From the NCBI RefSeq assembly GCF_005747095.1, contig NZ_SWLG01000011.1, positions 62,001 to 126,000 on the forward strand: a stretch of DNA of 64,000 nt, given 5' to 3'. Positions 17,742 through 28,258 of the stretch are shown here, piece after piece. The stretch is from Exobacillus caeni (GTDB taxonomy: Bacteria > Bacillota > Bacilli > Bacillales > Guptibacillaceae). Position 1 is the stretch's first letter. Every line of letters begins with the position of its first letter. The notes below the pieces were generated by a model. That model had not been told where the DNA came from, did not search any database, and saw nothing but the letters and a program-made list of their open reading frames with translations. The position numbers and the translations under genes are program-made.

Positions 17742-19106
17742 ATGAATATAAAAAAATTATTAATTGCAAACAGAGGAGAAATTGCCGTACGGATTATTCG
17801 AGCATGTAAGGAAATGGGAATTGAAACTGTCGCCGTATATTCCCAGGCGGATAAAGAAGCGCTTCATGTAAGAATGGCAGATGAAGCATACTGCATCGGA
17901 CCTACCGCTTCGAAAGACAGTTATTTAAACTTTACAAACATTATGAGTGTGGCCACTTTAACAGGTGTGGATGCAATCCATCCAGGATATGGATTCCTGG
18001 CAGAAAATGCAGATTTTGCTGAGATCTGCAATGAATGCAATGTTATTTTTGTGGGACCGAGTGCAGAGGCTATCAACAAGATGGGAACAAAAGATGTCGC
18101 AAGATCGACAATGAAAGAGGCGGGGGTTCCAATCGTTCCTGGTTCAGAAGGTGTAATCAAGGATACTGATGAGGCGATTGAACTTGCGAATGAAATGGGT
18201 TACCCGGTTATTATTAAAGCGACTGCAGGCGGTGGCGGAAAAGGAATCCGGATCGCAAGGGATGAAAAAGATCTTGTCAAAGGGATCAATATCACCCAGC
18301 AGGAAGCTGCGACAGCTTTTGGAAATCCTGGAGTCTATATCGAGAAGTATATTGAAGATTTCCGCCATGTGGAAATCCAGGTTCTCGCAGATAACTATGG
18401 CAACACTATACATCTTGGAGAACGTGACTGCTCAATCCAGAGAAGGCTTCAAAAGCTTCTGGAAGAAACACCGTCTCCTGCAATCGACGAAGAAACACGT
18501 GCCAAAATGGGAGAAGCTGCCGTAAAGGCCGCTGAAGCCGTAAACTACTCCGGTGCAGGAACAGTGGAGTTTATCTACGAAAACACAGGGAAGTTCTATT
18601 TTATGGAAATGAATACTCGAATCCAGGTTGAACACCCGGTTACTGAAATGGTCACTGGAATCGATCTGATCAAAGAGCAGATAAAGGTAGCCGGAGGAGA
18701 GAAGCTTGCTTACAAACAAGAAGACATCACGTTTAACGGCTGGGCAATAGAATGCCGAATAAACGCTGAAGATCCCGATAAAAAGTTTATGCCTTCTCCA
18801 GGCCATGTAGAAATGTATCTTCCTCCAGGCGGATTAGGTGTGAGGGTCGATTCTGCAGTTTATCCAGGCTATGATATCCTGCCTTTCTATGATTCCATGG
18901 TCGCAAAGTTGATCACTTATGGTGAAACAAGAGACGAAGCGATCGCTCGAATGAAAAGAGCACTAAGTGAGTTTGTAGTCGAAGGAAAAGGAGTTAAGAC
19001 TACAATACCTTTCCATATGAGATTATTGGATCATGAAAAGTTTGTGAGCGGGGACTTCAATACAAAATTTTTAGAGATATACGATTTGACCGACAAGTCT
19101 TCATAA
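17742..19106 (+). CDS. accC: Acetyl-CoA carboxylase, biotin carboxylase subunit
   Basis: This ATP-grasp enzyme carboxylates the biotin of AccB with bicarbonate and ATP. It has 454 residues from ATG 17742; an upstream GTG 17733 would add only three. Features: N-terminal [26 protein letters not shown], the glycine-rich ATP loop [21 protein letters not shown], and the catalytic [15 protein letters not shown] region. The carboxyltransferase partners AccA/AccD are not in this window. Confidence 0.95.
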   Translation: MNIKKLLIANRGEIAVRIIRACKEMGIETVAVYSQADKEALHVRMADEAYCIGPTASKDSYLNFTNIMSVATLTGVDAIHPGYGFLAENADFAEICNECNVIFVGPSAEAINKMGTKDVARSTMKEAGVPIVPGSEGVIKDTDEAIELANEMGYPVIIKATAGGGGKGIRIARDEKDLVKGINITQQEAATAFGNPGVYIEKYIEDFRHVEIQVLADNYGNTIHLGERDCSIQRRLQKLLEETPSPAIDEETRAKMGEAAVKAAEAVNYSGAGTVEFIYENTGKFYFMEMNTRIQVEHPVTEMVTGIDLIKEQIKVAGGEKLAYKQEDITFNGWAIECRINAEDPDKKFMPSPGHVEMYLPPGGLGVRVDSAVYPGYDILPFYDSMVAKLITYGETRDEAIARMKRALSEFVVEGKGVKTTIPFHMRLLDHEKFVSGDFNTKFLEIYDLTDKSS

Positions 19107-19127
19107 TCCCTGTTGGAGGTGTTTTGC

Positions 19128-19523
19128 ATGAATGAAATGCAATCTTTTGAAATGGAAGAGCATGAGACTGGACTTGGAAAAGTTGAGATTTCACCTGAAG
19201 TGATCGAAGTGATCGGAAGCATTGCTGCTTCTGAAGTAGATGGAGTAGCCGCAATGAGAGGAAACTTTGCCTCTGGCGTCGCCGAGCGGCTCGGACGGAA
19301 GAACCACGGCAAGGGCGTTAAAGTGGAACTGGGGGAAGAAGGGATAACCCTTGATATCTATGTGGTAGTCACATATGGTCTTTCCATCCCTGAAACAGGA
19401 ACACAAATTCAGGATAACGTGCGCCAGGCTCTATTAACAATGACGGCACTTGATGTAAGTGCAATTAACATCCATGTAGTCGGAATCACATTTGACAAGC
19501 AGGAAGATGAGGATAACGAATGA
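19128..19523 (+). CDS. yqhY: Asp23/Gls24 family protein YqhY
   Basis: A 131-residue Asp23-family protein. ATG 19128 follows GGAGG at an optimal distance; an upstream in-frame ATG at 19113 sits before that ribosome site and is rejected. The core GKVEISPEVIEVIGSIAASEVDGV is typical. It is co-transcribed with accB-accC, as in B. subtilis, where YqhY has been linked genetically to control of acetyl-CoA carboxylase activity. A direct mechanism is not visible in the sequence. Confidence 0.88.
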   Translation: MNEMQSFEMEEHETGLGKVEISPEVIEVIGSIAASEVDGVAAMRGNFASGVAERLGRKNHGKGVKVELGEEGITLDIYVVVTYGLSIPETGTQIQDNVRQALLTMTALDVSAINIHVVGITFDKQEDEDNE

Positions 19524-19527
19524 TCAT

Positions 19528-19565
19528 AAAAGCAAAGGGTGGATCAAGCCCTTTGCTTTTTATAT
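19528..19565 (+). terminator. Terminator of accB-accC-yqhY
   Basis: AAAAGCAAAGGG pairs with CCCTTTGCTTTT across a nine-base loop and is followed by a T-rich tail. Confidence 0.87.
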
Positions 19566-19721
19566 TTTGTTAGGGGCATGAAACCGGGAGTGATCCGTAA
19601 ATAATAAATAAAAAGATCCTCTATGCGTTCGGGTATGAAACATCCCTTAACTGTTTTCTTAAAGGGGTTTATGCTATTATCATAGGGTAGAGCTAACATA
19701 GGAGTATAAAGGAGATTAATT

Positions 19722-20108
19722 ATGAAAAGAAGAATTGCAAGAGAAAAAGCGGTCCAATCTTTGTTCCAGGTTGGAGTTTCTGGCACAGAGCCTGATGAGG
19801 CTATTCAAAATGTTTTAGAGGAACAGCCCTCGGACGATTTTTTGAATGCACTCGTTCATGGAACAGTTAGCCATCTTGATCAAATCGATTCCAATATTAA
19901 AGAGCACCTTGAAAACTGGGATTTTAGCAGGATTGGCAATGTAGACCGTGCGATTCTTAGAATGGCTGTGTATGAAATGGACTATATGGAGGAAATTCCT
20001 GTTAAAGTAACGATGAATGAGGCGATAGAGTTGGCAAAATCATTTGGAGGAGAGGAATCAGGGCGTTTTGTAAACGGCGTGTTGTCACGGATCATTAAAG
20101 AGAAATAA
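19722..20108 (+). CDS. nusB: Transcription antitermination factor NusB
   Basis: A 128-residue all-helical protein that binds boxA RNA with S10 (NusE) during rRNA antitermination. Family motifs include the N-terminal MKRRIAREKAVQSLFQ, DRAILRMAVYEM and the C-terminal RFVNGVLSRI. ATG follows AAAGGAGATTAATT. It starts a new transcription unit, with a likely TATTAT -10 near 19675, leading into folD-xseA-xseB-ispA. Confidence 0.93.
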   Translation: MKRRIAREKAVQSLFQVGVSGTEPDEAIQNVLEEQPSDDFLNALVHGTVSHLDQIDSNIKEHLENWDFSRIGNVDRAILRMAVYEMDYMEEIPVKVTMNEAIELAKSFGGEESGRFVNGVLSRIIKEK

Positions 20109-20123
20109 TGAGGAGGAGTTCAT

Positions 20124-20996
20124 ATGGCTGCTGAACTAATATTGGGCAAAGAACTTGCAAAGGAAAAAAGAGAGCAAATAAAACATGAAGTTGCAGAGCT
20201 GAAGGAAAAAGGAGTCAAGCCTGGATTAGCTGTCATTCTTATTGGTGAGGATCCAGCTTCACAGACTTACGTGAATTCAAAAGCAAAAGCCTGTGAAAAA
20301 GCAGGGATGCATTCTGAAGTCTATCGTATGGACGACTCGGTTTCACAGCAAGAACTGTTGGAAAAAATCGATGAGTTAAATGAAAATAACGCGATTCATG
20401 GGATTCTAGTTCAATTGCCTTTACCTGAGCATATTTCTGAGAAAGCTGTTATCCATCGTATTATTCCGGAAAAAGATGTAGACGGCTTCCACCCGATCAA
20501 CGCCGGGAAATTAATGATAGGTGAAGATGGCTTTGTACCATGTACACCACTCGGGGTACTTGAGATGGTAAAGTCCAAAGGGATACCGATCGAAGGCAAA
20601 CATGTGGTAGTCATCGGCAGAAGCAATATTGTAGGTAAACCGGCAGGACAATTATTTTTGCGTGAAAATGCTACTGTCACGTACTGCCATTCCAGGACAG
20701 CCAACATGAAAGAGATTGCTAAACAGGCGGATATTCTGATCGTTGCGGTTGGAAGAGCGAATATGATCGGGGCTGAATATGTAAAAAATGGAGCGGTTGT
20801 GCTTGATGTCGGTATAAACCGTCTGGATAATGGAAAACTTTGCGGCGATGTTGATTTTGAAGAAGTGAAGGAAATTGCTTCATATATCACGCCTGTGCCT
20901 GGCGGAGTTGGGCCGATGACCATTACAATGTTGCTGCATAACACAGTAAAGTCAGCCAAAAATACATTAAAAGAAAATCAGGCATCAATTTATTAA
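20124..20996 (+). CDS. folD: Bifunctional methylenetetrahydrofolate dehydrogenase/cyclohydrolase
   Basis: FolD interconverts 5,10-methylene-, methenyl- and 10-formyl-tetrahydrofolate with NADP. It has 290 residues. Hallmarks: [11 protein letters not shown]-type motif (here [18 protein letters not shown]), [23 protein letters not shown], the dinucleotide loop [11 protein letters not shown] and the C-terminal [11 protein letters not shown]. It lies 15 bp after nusB and 12 bp before xseA. Confidence 0.96.
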   Translation: MAAELILGKELAKEKREQIKHEVAELKEKGVKPGLAVILIGEDPASQTYVNSKAKACEKAGMHSEVYRMDDSVSQQELLEKIDELNENNAIHGILVQLPLPEHISEKAVIHRIIPEKDVDGFHPINAGKLMIGEDGFVPCTPLGVLEMVKSKGIPIEGKHVVVIGRSNIVGKPAGQLFLRENATVTYCHSRTANMKEIAKQADILIVAVGRANMIGAEYVKNGAVVLDVGINRLDNGKLCGDVDFEEVKEIASYITPVPGGVGPMTITMLLHNTVKSAKNTLKENQASIY

Positions 20997-21008
20997 GGAG
21001 TTTTACAT

Positions 21009-22367
21009 ATGGACCAGAACCGCTACATAACGGTTACTGCATTAACACGACATATTAAACGAAAGCTTGAAACGGATGATAGACTCCAAAATGTGTGGAT
21101 ACGTGGGGAACTTTCTAATTTTAAAGTCCACAGCCGCGGCCATATGTATTTTACGTTAAAGGATGAATGTTCCAGAATCCAATCCGTCATGTTTGCAGGC
21201 AATAACCGCTTCTTAAAATTCCGTCCCGAAAGCGGGATGAAGGTGCTGATCAGAGGAGAAGTTTCCGTTTACGAACCCCATGGATCTTACCAGCTTTATG
21301 CAAAAGAGATGCAGCCAGACGGTATAGGTAACCTCTATCTTGCCTATGAACAACTGAAAAAAAAGCTTGAACTAGAGGGTCTGTTTGAAGATGCTTTGAA
21401 AAAGTCCATCCCAGCCTTCCCGAGGGAAATAGCTGTTGTTACTTCTCCAACCGGAGCTGCGGTCAGAGACATCATAACAACGGTAAAGCGAAGGTTCCCT
21501 GTTGCCCGGGTTACGGTGTTTCCTGTATTGGTACAGGGAGGAAATGCTGCACCCTCCATTGCAAAAGCGATTCATAGAGCAAATGAAACTGGTGGCTATG
21601 ATGTTCTTATTGTTGGGCGCGGTGGCGGATCGATCGAGGAGTTATGGGCGTTTAATGAAGAAATAGTGGCAAGGAGCATCCATCTGTCCCAGATTCCGGT
21701 TATTTCTGCTGTCGGCCATGAAACGGATTTTACGATTGCAGATTTTGTTGCAGACCTTAGAGCTCCGACTCCAACCGGAGCTGCTGAACTTGCAGTTCCG
21801 AGCCTAAAGGAACTGTATGACCGGCTTGTGCAAAGAAAGCACCGGTTGCTTAGAGTTTCTAAAGAAAGACTTCGTAATGAACGGGAACGCTTGTCTACTT
21901 TGCAAAAGTCTTATGCTTTCCGTTATCCGCAGCAGCTTATCCGGCAGAAAGAACAGGAACTGGACCAACTTACTGAGCGGTTCAAGCGAGAACTGGCCCG
22001 ACTGTATGTCCAAAAAAACGAAAAGTGGATACAAGCCACAAAGGATTTGCAGCGGAACCACCCTCAAAAAAAGCTCCAGGAAGCACTGGAAAAACATTCC
22101 GACCTTACTGGCTCGCTCACAAAAGAAATGGGAAAAGTTCTGAAAGAAAAACAGTTTGCCTTTCATCAGTCCCTGGCAAAACTGAACGCTTTAAGCCCTT
22201 TAAAGGTAATGGAAAGAGGATATAATCTTGCTTATGTGAATGAAGATACGTTGGTTAAATCTGTTAAACAAGTATCACCGGGTGATGCAGTTAAGTTACA
22301 GGTTCAAGACGGTACTATTGATTGCCAGGTATGGGGAATCGAGGAGAGTGAAAGAAATGGAAGATAA
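21009..22367 (+). CDS. xseA: Exodeoxyribonuclease VII large subunit
   Basis: A 452-residue catalytic subunit of the single-strand DNA exonuclease. N-terminal OB-fold (about 6-100), the catalytic domain with [10 protein letters not shown]-type segment ([15 protein letters not shown]), [15 protein letters not shown] and [17 protein letters not shown], then a long coiled-coil (about 270-400). It overlaps the start of xseB by 11 bases, consistent with coupled synthesis of the two subunits. Confidence 0.95.
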   Translation: MDQNRYITVTALTRHIKRKLETDDRLQNVWIRGELSNFKVHSRGHMYFTLKDECSRIQSVMFAGNNRFLKFRPESGMKVLIRGEVSVYEPHGSYQLYAKEMQPDGIGNLYLAYEQLKKKLELEGLFEDALKKSIPAFPREIAVVTSPTGAAVRDIITTVKRRFPVARVTVFPVLVQGGNAAPSIAKAIHRANETGGYDVLIVGRGGGSIEELWAFNEEIVARSIHLSQIPVISAVGHETDFTIADFVADLRAPTPTGAAELAVPSLKELYDRLVQRKHRLLRVSKERLRNERERLSTLQKSYAFRYPQQLIRQKEQELDQLTERFKRELARLYVQKNEKWIQATKDLQRNHPQKKLQEALEKHSDLTGSLTKEMGKVLKEKQFAFHQSLAKLNALSPLKVMERGYNLAYVNEDTLVKSVKQVSPGDAVKLQVQDGTIDCQVWGIEESERNGR

Positions 22368-22596
22368 AAAGAAAGAATTAAGTTTTGAAGAAGCGATGGA
22401 AAAATTAGAGGAAATCGTTGATTCTTTAGAAGAAGGAAACGTTCCTTTGGAAAAAGCGATTTCCCTTTTTCAGGATGGGATGAATCTTTCGAATTTATGC
22501 CATGAAAAACTACAGTCGATCGAAGGGAAGATGGACCAAATCCTGGGGGAGGATGGAGAACTAAAACCATTTGCAATTCAGGAGGATGAATCGTGA
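22357..22596 (+). CDS. xseB: Exodeoxyribonuclease VII small subunit
   Basis: A 79-residue helical subunit with the family signature [26 protein letters not shown] 22357 follows GAGGAGAGTG and is preferred to an upstream in-frame ATG at 22240 that lies deep in xseA and would add 39 unrelated residues. Its end overlaps ispA by four bases (GTGA). Confidence 0.93.
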   Translation: MEDKKKELSFEEAMEKLEEIVDSLEEGNVPLEKAISLFQDGMNLSNLCHEKLQSIEGKMDQILGEDGELKPFAIQEDES

Positions 22597-23477
22597 GCCA
22601 GGAATTCTCTGTTTTTTTGGAGCAGAAGAAAAGTTTGATCGAAACAAAATTGCATTCCTATGTAAAAGGTTTGGCGGTACCGGACGTCTTAAAAGAGTCA
22701 ATGCTATATTCGCTAACCGCAGGTGGAAAGCGATTAAGGCCGGTTATGCTTCTTGCGACGATGGAAGCTCTCGGTGCTGGATCTGAAAACGGAATCCCGG
22801 TCGCGTGTGCAATTGAAATGATCCACACGTATTCGCTCGTGCACGATGATTTACCTGCAATGGATAATGACGACCTAAGAAGAGGCAAGCCAACGAACCA
22901 CAGGGTTTACGGGGAAGCGATGGCTATATTAGCCGGGGATGCGCTGTTAACCTACAGCTTTCAGATCGTCGCTGAGAGTGAATCGATTCCAGTAGACAAA
23001 AAAGCCGAACTGATCGCTTTGCTTGCTAAAGCTGCTGGGCCTGAAGGGATGGTAGGCGGACAGGCTGCTGATCTAGAAGGGGAAGATAAAACGTTAAGCC
23101 TGGAAGAGCTGGAATATATTCACCATCATAAAACGGGCAAGCTGTTAGTTTATTCCATAATTGCTGGAGCATTGTTGGCAAATGCAACTGACACCCAGCT
23201 AGATCATCTAAAGCAGTTCGCTTCCCATCTTGGCCTTGCCTTTCAAATAAGGGATGATATTCTTGATGTGGAAGGCGACCAGGAAAAATTGGGAAAACTG
23301 CCTGGAAGCGATCAATCAAATAAAAAAAGCACTTATCCTCAGCTGCTAACGATGGAAGGAGCAAAGAGGAAGCTTGATTTTCATGTTAACGAAGCTGTTA
23401 ATGAACTGAAATCAGCTGGAGTGGAAGATACACAGCTAAAAGCAATCGCTGATTTTATTATAAAAAGAGATCATTAA
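22593..23477 (+). CDS. ispA: Farnesyl diphosphate synthase (polyprenyl synthetase family)
   Basis: IspA condenses isopentenyl diphosphate with allylic diphosphates to give farnesyl diphosphate for undecaprenyl, quinone and haem-side chains. It has 294 residues. The first aspartate-rich motif DDLPAMDND is at 85-93 and the second, DDILD, at 221-225. KRLRP near residue 46-50 binds substrate. The start is GTG overlapping xseB. It is followed by the OLE RNA and oapA, then dxs of the same isoprenoid pathway. Confidence 0.94.
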   Translation: MSQEFSVFLEQKKSLIETKLHSYVKGLAVPDVLKESMLYSLTAGGKRLRPVMLLATMEALGAGSENGIPVACAIEMIHTYSLVHDDLPAMDNDDLRRGKPTNHRVYGEAMAILAGDALLTYSFQIVAESESIPVDKKAELIALLAKAAGPEGMVGGQAADLEGEDKTLSLEELEYIHHHKTGKLLVYSIIAGALLANATDTQLDHLKQFASHLGLAFQIRDDILDVEGDQEKLGKLPGSDQSNKKSTYPQLLTMEGAKRKLDFHVNEAVNELKSAGVEDTQLKAIADFIIKRDH

Positions 23478-23529
23478 TACTCCGTATTTGAGAATTACCC
23501 CAAAATATGATATAGTTATTATACATTCA

Positions 23530-24124
23530 AGAGTGGTGCAGTATTCTAGTCGATCCGTCATTCCTGAAGGCGGGCCTAAAAATCCGCCAAAGGGCACATC
23601 GATGAAGTTCCTTGTGTTGGCTTGAGCCGCCCAGGCTTGGGTCAATGCTGGGAGTTAAGGTCGCAGGGCGATCCACAAAGGCATGTGGGCGTTGACCCTG
23701 CTTCCGCGGAGGCCCATTATTGTAGTGTGAGGCGAAAGCTTAACAGTATGAAATGGGGTATGAACCTGTCTGGCAGCAAGAATTGACTGTGGACAGCGTA
23801 GCCTGCCTTGAGTGGAGTAGAGGGGATTATAGATTCTGGGAAAAAAGCAGCATGGCCAGCCGCTCTTTTCCTTCCACCTGTATGAAATCTACTCTGCAAA
23901 AGAGGCTAGGGAATGCTCAGGATTGCTGAGGAAAACTCCTAGACTGTTCCGTAAGACGCTTAAAGGGGATTATAGTGCGGACTAAGTGGTAATCCAGTCT
24001 AGCTGTTGGCGACAACGCTAAGAGGGATGTAAAGGGAAACCGCCGGAATGGCGACATTCGGGTATCCCTCTGGGAAAACCTACTGGACCTAAGCCGCAGT
24101 CTTTACTCTTTAGGCGACCACTCT
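23530..24124 (+). ncRNA. ole: OLE RNA (ornate, large, extremophilic RNA)
   Basis: A structured non-coding stretch of about 595 nt between ispA and a small membrane-protein gene. The ends form a perfect terminal stem, AGAGTGGT (23530-23537) with ACCACTCT (24117-24124). The interior is GC-richer than the flanks and full of local stems, for example AGGGATGTAAAGGGAAACCGCC ahead of GGTATCCCTCT. Location (ispA-OLE-oapA-dxs), length and the adjacent oapA gene agree with the OLE RNA class, known from alkaliphilic and other extremophilic Firmicutes. It is tied to membrane-associated ribonucleoprotein particles and to tolerance of cold, short-chain alcohols and Mg2+ stress. Exact transcript ends are inferred. 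Confidence 0.9.
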
Positions 24125-24160
24125 CGTACATAATGTTAGTGATTAAAGCAAGGAGAATAT

Positions 24161-24754
24161 ATGAAAAGTTCGACCATTAAATCCATAAATTGGAGTTTAG
24201 CTATTGCCGTTATCACATTAGTGTTAGCGGCTATTTTTTCAATTATATCAACCGCGATGTTAAGCGGCGTTTCCTGGGCAATCGGCATGCTAATCGTTTT
24301 TGCCATTGTCCTTGTTGGCGTTGTTTTTGATATCGTAGGAGTAGCATCTACTGCGGCTGATGAGACGCCGTTCCATGCGATGGCTTCAGAGCGTTTAAAC
24401 GGAGCGAAGCAGGCAATTTTCATCGTGCGTAATGCAGATCGAGTAGCGAGTTTTTGCAACGACGTAATCGGAGATATTTCTGGTATCGTCAGTGGCACAG
24501 CTGCAGCGGCAGTTGTGTTTCAGCTGAGTATCCAATTTGGGCATGGAGATGGTTCCATATTTCAAAATGTTGTGTCTATTATGTTTACCAGTGTTGTAGC
24601 AGCTCTGACTGTTGGAGGGAAAGCCCTGGGAAAGAGTTTTGCGATCCACTTTTCAACTGGTATAATTTATCAAGTCGGCCGTTTGCTTTATTTTGTTGAA
24701 CAAACGTTTAAAATAAAGATTACAACCTCTAAGAAAAAACGGAAATCGAAATGA
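24161..24754 (+). CDS. oapA: OLE-associated membrane protein OapA
   Basis: A 197-residue protein with four predicted membrane helices (about 11-33, 38-63, 103-121, 135-153) and a very basic C-terminus (KKKRKSK). A cytoplasm-facing stretch [15 protein letters not shown] lies between helices 2 and 3. Its place directly after the OLE RNA and before dxs is the arrangement described for OapA, which anchors OLE RNA at the membrane. ATG follows AAGGAGAATAT. OLE partners OapB and OapC are not in this window. Confidence 0.88.
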   Translation: MKSSTIKSINWSLAIAVITLVLAAIFSIISTAMLSGVSWAIGMLIVFAIVLVGVVFDIVGVASTAADETPFHAMASERLNGAKQAIFIVRNADRVASFCNDVIGDISGIVSGTAAAAVVFQLSIQFGHGDGSIFQNVVSIMFTSVVAALTVGGKALGKSFAIHFSTGIIYQVGRLLYFVEQTFKIKITTSKKKRKSK

Positions 24755-24770
24755 AGGGGAGGAAGTTCCC

Positions 24771-26663
24771 GTGGATCTAGAGCAGATTAAAGACCCCGGT
24801 TTTTTAAAGGATTGCAATAATGACGAACTTACCGCACTTGCGGCAGAGGTTCGAGAATTTTTGATTGAAAAACTATCTGCAACTGGCGGCCATCTTGGGC
24901 CGAATCTTGGTGTGGTAGAGCTTACACTTGCATTGCATAAGTATTTTGACAGTCCTAAAGATAAATTGATCTGGGATGTCGGACACCAGGCGTACGTCCA
25001 TAAAATTTTAACAGGACGTGCAGGGCAATTCGAAAGCCTGCGGCAGTATAAAGGACTCTGTGGTTTTCCAAAAAGATGTGAAAGTGAACATGATGTTTGG
25101 GAAACTGGCCACAGTTCCACTTCTCTGTCTGCGGCAATGGGAATGGCTGCTGCACGCGATATGAAAGGAACCGATGAGAAGATCGTTCCGATTATAGGGG
25201 ATGGAGCTTTAACCGGAGGGATGGCGCTTGAAGCCTTAAACCATATCGGCCATGAGCAAAAGGATATTACTGTTATTTTAAATGATAATGAAATGAGCAT
25301 AGCTCCAAATGTAGGAGCGTTGCATAACGTCCTCGGGCGATTAAGAACGGCCGGAAAATACCATAAAGCAAAAGATGAACTTGAGTATTTGCTAAAGAAA
25401 ATACCTGCTTTTGGTGGTAAACTCGCTTCAACCGCAGAGCGTGTAAAAGACGCGTTGAAATATATGCTTGTTTCTGGAATCTTTTTTGAAGAACTCGGCT
25501 TTACGTATTTAGGACCAGTTGACGGGCACGATTTTGAAGACCTGGCAGATAACATAAAGTATGCAAAGAAAACAAAAGGCCCTGTCCTTGTCCATGTTAT
25601 TACAAAAAAAGGTAAAGGATACCATCCTGCAGAAAATGATCTGGTAGGAACCTGGCATGGCCCCGGTCCTTATAAAATTGAATCCGGGGAGTCTTTAAAG
25701 CCTAAATCGGCTGCTCCTGGATATAGCAAGGTGGTTAGTGAAACAGTACGGAAGCTTGCAGAAAAAGATAATCGCATCGCGGTAATCACGCCAGCAATGA
25801 CAGTGGGTTCAAAATGGGAGGCTTTTGGCGAGGAATTTCCGGATCGCCTGTTTGATGTGGGAATTGCAGAACAGCATGCTGCCACAATGGCGGCAGGACT
25901 TGCGACTCAGGATATGAAGCCGGTACTTTCCATCTATTCAACATTTTTACAACGTGCATATGATCAGGTTGTGCATGATATTTGCCGCCAAAATCTGAAT
26001 GTTTTTATCGCGATTGACAGGGCTGGATTGGTAGGAGCTGATGGTGAAACGCATCAAGGCGTGTTTGATGTCGCGTTTTTGAGGAGTCTTCCCAATATGG
26101 TGATTATGATGGGAAAAGATGAAAATGAACTTCAGCATATGGTTTATACCGCCCATCAATATAATGGAGGGCCAATAGCTGTCCGATATCCAAGAGGAAA
26201 CGGCTACGGTGTCCAAATGGAAGAACAGTTGAAAGCAATTCCAATCGGAAAATGGGAAGTTGTTAAAGACGGAACGGATGCTGCCATCCTTTCTTTTGGT
26301 CCTTTGTTAAAAGAAATGGAAAAAGCAGCAGAGGTTTTAGAGCGAGATGGTATCTCTGTTAAAGTAATAAATTCTCGGTTTATAAAGCCTCTTGATGAAG
26401 AGATGTTATCCGACCTTGCTTCTAAGAATATTCCTATCCTGACCGTGGAAGAATCGACACTGCAGGGCGGCTTTGGCAGTGCAGTATTGGAATATATGCA
26501 GGAATCAGGAAACCAGGGAGCTGTGGTGAACCGGCTGGGTATTCCGGATGAGTTTATTGAACATGGCAGTGTCAATGAGCTTCTTCGAGAAATAGGATTA
26601 ACAGTTGAGGATGTTGTTCAAAAGGTGAAAACAATGGTTCCAGCTAAACGACAAAGGGCATGA
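24771..26663 (+). CDS. dxs: 1-deoxy-D-xylulose-5-phosphate synthase
   Basis: This thiamine-diphosphate enzyme joins pyruvate and glyceraldehyde 3-phosphate, the entry step of the methylerythritol phosphate isoprenoid pathway. It has 630 residues. Motifs: GGHLGPNLG (H41), GHQAYVHK, the thiamine/Mg site GDGALTGG (143-150) through N171/N173, the transketolase pyrimidine domain with AEQHA, and [18 protein letters not shown] 24771 follows GGGGAGGAAG. It is coupled to the ispA-OLE-oapA group. Confidence 0.96.
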   Translation: MDLEQIKDPGFLKDCNNDELTALAAEVREFLIEKLSATGGHLGPNLGVVELTLALHKYFDSPKDKLIWDVGHQAYVHKILTGRAGQFESLRQYKGLCGFPKRCESEHDVWETGHSSTSLSAAMGMAAARDMKGTDEKIVPIIGDGALTGGMALEALNHIGHEQKDITVILNDNEMSIAPNVGALHNVLGRLRTAGKYHKAKDELEYLLKKIPAFGGKLASTAERVKDALKYMLVSGIFFEELGFTYLGPVDGHDFEDLADNIKYAKKTKGPVLVHVITKKGKGYHPAENDLVGTWHGPGPYKIESGESLKPKSAAPGYSKVVSETVRKLAEKDNRIAVITPAMTVGSKWEAFGEEFPDRLFDVGIAEQHAATMAAGLATQDMKPVLSIYSTFLQRAYDQVVHDICRQNLNVFIAIDRAGLVGADGETHQGVFDVAFLRSLPNMVIMMGKDENELQHMVYTAHQYNGGPIAVRYPRGNGYGVQMEEQLKAIPIGKWEVVKDGTDAAILSFGPLLKEMEKAAEVLERDGISVKVINSRFIKPLDEEMLSDLASKNIPILTVEESTLQGGFGSAVLEYMQESGNQGAVVNRLGIPDEFIEHGSVNELLREIGLTVEDVVQKVKTMVPAKRQRA

Positions 26664-26667
26664 TCAA

Positions 26668-27486
26668 ATGGCAAAAAAAGAACGAGCGGATGTTCTCTTA
26701 GTACAAAGAGGATTAATCGACACGAGAGAAAAAGCCAAACGGGCTATTATGGCCGGACAAGTCTATACATTACACGAACGTATAGACAAGCCGGGCACTA
26801 AGATAGAAATAGATTCAGATCTACACATAAAAGGGGAAACACTTCGCTATGTTGGAAGAGGCGGTCTAAAATTAGAAAAGGCTATATCTGAATTTGAGTT
26901 AAACCTCGAAGACAGAACGGTGATTGATATCGGCTCTTCAACAGGCGGTTTTACGGATTGCGCTCTACAAAACGGAGCAAAACTAGTCTATGCAGTTGAT
27001 GTTGGGTATAATCAGCTGGCATGGAAGCTTCGGCAGGACCCAAGGGTTGTAGTCATGGAACGGACGAATTTTCGCTATGTGACATCCGAAGATTTAAAGC
27101 AGGATCAGCCTGATTTCGCTACCATTGATGTTTCTTTTATTTCGCTTCGACTTATTCTCCCTGTTTTGAAAACAGTTCTAGCTTCTAAAGGGGAAGTGGT
27201 TGCTCTAGTAAAACCTCAGTTTGAAGCGGGGAAAGAAGATGTGGGAAAGAAAGGGATTGTTAAAGATCCCAGGATCCACAGAAGGGTTCTCGAGGAGATG
27301 GTTGAGTTTGCAAAAAAACAAAGTTATAAAGTGAAAAGCTTATCTTTTTCGCCTATCACTGGCGGGGAAGGAAATATCGAATTTTTACTTTATCTCCAGT
27401 GGGATGGCGAAGATGAAACAACAGAAACTGATTCGATCAATGTTGAGGAAGTAGTTCAGAACGCACACGAAAACTTTAAAGGATAA
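26668..27486 (+). CDS. tlyA: TlyA family rRNA methyltransferase/putative hemolysin
   Basis: A 272-residue protein with an N-terminal S4 RNA-binding domain (about 5-65, ADVLLVQRGLIDTREKAKRAI) and an FtsJ-like methyltransferase domain with the SAM motif VIDIGSSTGGFTDC (about 89-102) and VKPQFE. Homologues methylate the 2'-O of ribosomal RNA riboses; B. subtilis calls it YqxC. It begins four bases after dxs. Substrate in this organism is inferred. Confidence 0.9.
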   Translation: MAKKERADVLLVQRGLIDTREKAKRAIMAGQVYTLHERIDKPGTKIEIDSDLHIKGETLRYVGRGGLKLEKAISEFELNLEDRTVIDIGSSTGGFTDCALQNGAKLVYAVDVGYNQLAWKLRQDPRVVVMERTNFRYVTSEDLKQDQPDFATIDVSFISLRLILPVLKTVLASKGEVVALVKPQFEAGKEDVGKKGIVKDPRIHRRVLEEMVEFAKKQSYKVKSLSFSPITGGEGNIEFLLYLQWDGEDETTETDSINVEEVVQNAHENFKG

Positions 27487-27492
27487 TCAGTG

Positions 27493-27521
27493 GGATACAT
27501 ATACATGTATCCTTTTTGTTT
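27493..27521 (+). terminator. Terminator of dxs-tlyA
   Basis: A perfect 8-bp stem GGATACAT / ATGTATCC with an ATAC loop, followed by TTTTTGTTTTG. The rest of the gap to argR (27522-27767) is AT-rich; a TATAAT -10 at 27719-27724 probably drives argR. Confidence 0.83.
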
Positions 27522-27767
27522 TGGCGAAATTATCTGTACATGAACAAATGGTGCTTTGCAACAAATCAGTCAAAAAACGTTGTTCACCGTGATGCTTTAT
27601 GCTAGGATTGTGACACAAAAACCAATTGGATTTGTTGACTAACAGCATATTTTTAGGATTATTAAACAAAATTAGACAGTATAAGACTGTATAGATATAC
27701 AAAAATATACAAATTGTTTATAATAAAAATAGAAATGAATGTTTGACATACGGCAAGGGGGCCAAAA

Positions 27768-28217
27768 ATGAATAAAGGGCAGCGTCATATAAAGATAAGG
27801 GAGCTAATTGCCAATTATGATATTGAGACGCAAGATGAATTAGTGTATTCCTTGAAAGAAGCAGGATTCAACGTAACGCAGGCAACGGTTTCCAGAGACA
27901 TAAAAGAGCTTCACCTTGTTAAGGTGCCAACGATGGATGGGCGATATAAATATAGCTTACCGGCTGATCAGCGTTTTAATCCTCTCCAAAAATTAAAACG
28001 CGCCTTAACAGATGCGTTTGTAAGCATTGACTATACGGACCACTTGATCGTTATGAAGACACTTCCAGGAAACGCCAATGCAATCGGTGCTTTGATTGAT
28101 AATTTAGATTGGAACGAAGTGTTAGGCAATATTAGCGGTGATGATACTATTTTAATCATTTGCAGGAATAGAGAATTCTCCCCGGTAATTTCGCAGCGTT
28201 TTTTAGATATGCTATAA
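27768..28217 (+). CDS. argR: Arginine repressor/activator ArgR (AhrC)
   Basis: A 149-residue hexameric regulator that represses arginine biosynthesis and activates its catabolism when arginine is bound. N-terminal winged helix with [18 protein letters not shown] (about 37-54) and C-terminal arginine-binding core with [15 protein letters not shown] and [13 protein letters not shown] follows AAGGGGGCC. It lies upstream of recN, as in B. subtilis. Confidence 0.95.
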   Translation: MNKGQRHIKIRELIANYDIETQDELVYSLKEAGFNVTQATVSRDIKELHLVKVPTMDGRYKYSLPADQRFNPLQKLKRALTDAFVSIDYTDHLIVMKTLPGNANAIGALIDNLDWNEVLGNISGDDTILIICRNREFSPVISQRFLDML

Positions 28218-28258
28218 GTTTAAATATTTTTAGGAATTACAGGATAAGGTGTGGTTAA

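Noticed and set aside
23436-23899. Short minus-strand frames across the ispA-oapA gap
   Set aside because: They lie in the OLE RNA, lack ribosome sites and have no protein-like features.
24653-25555. 300-codon minus-strand frame opposite dxs
   Set aside because: It is fully antisense to the well-conserved dxs gene, has biased Ser/Pro composition and no ribosome site; it is a shadow frame.
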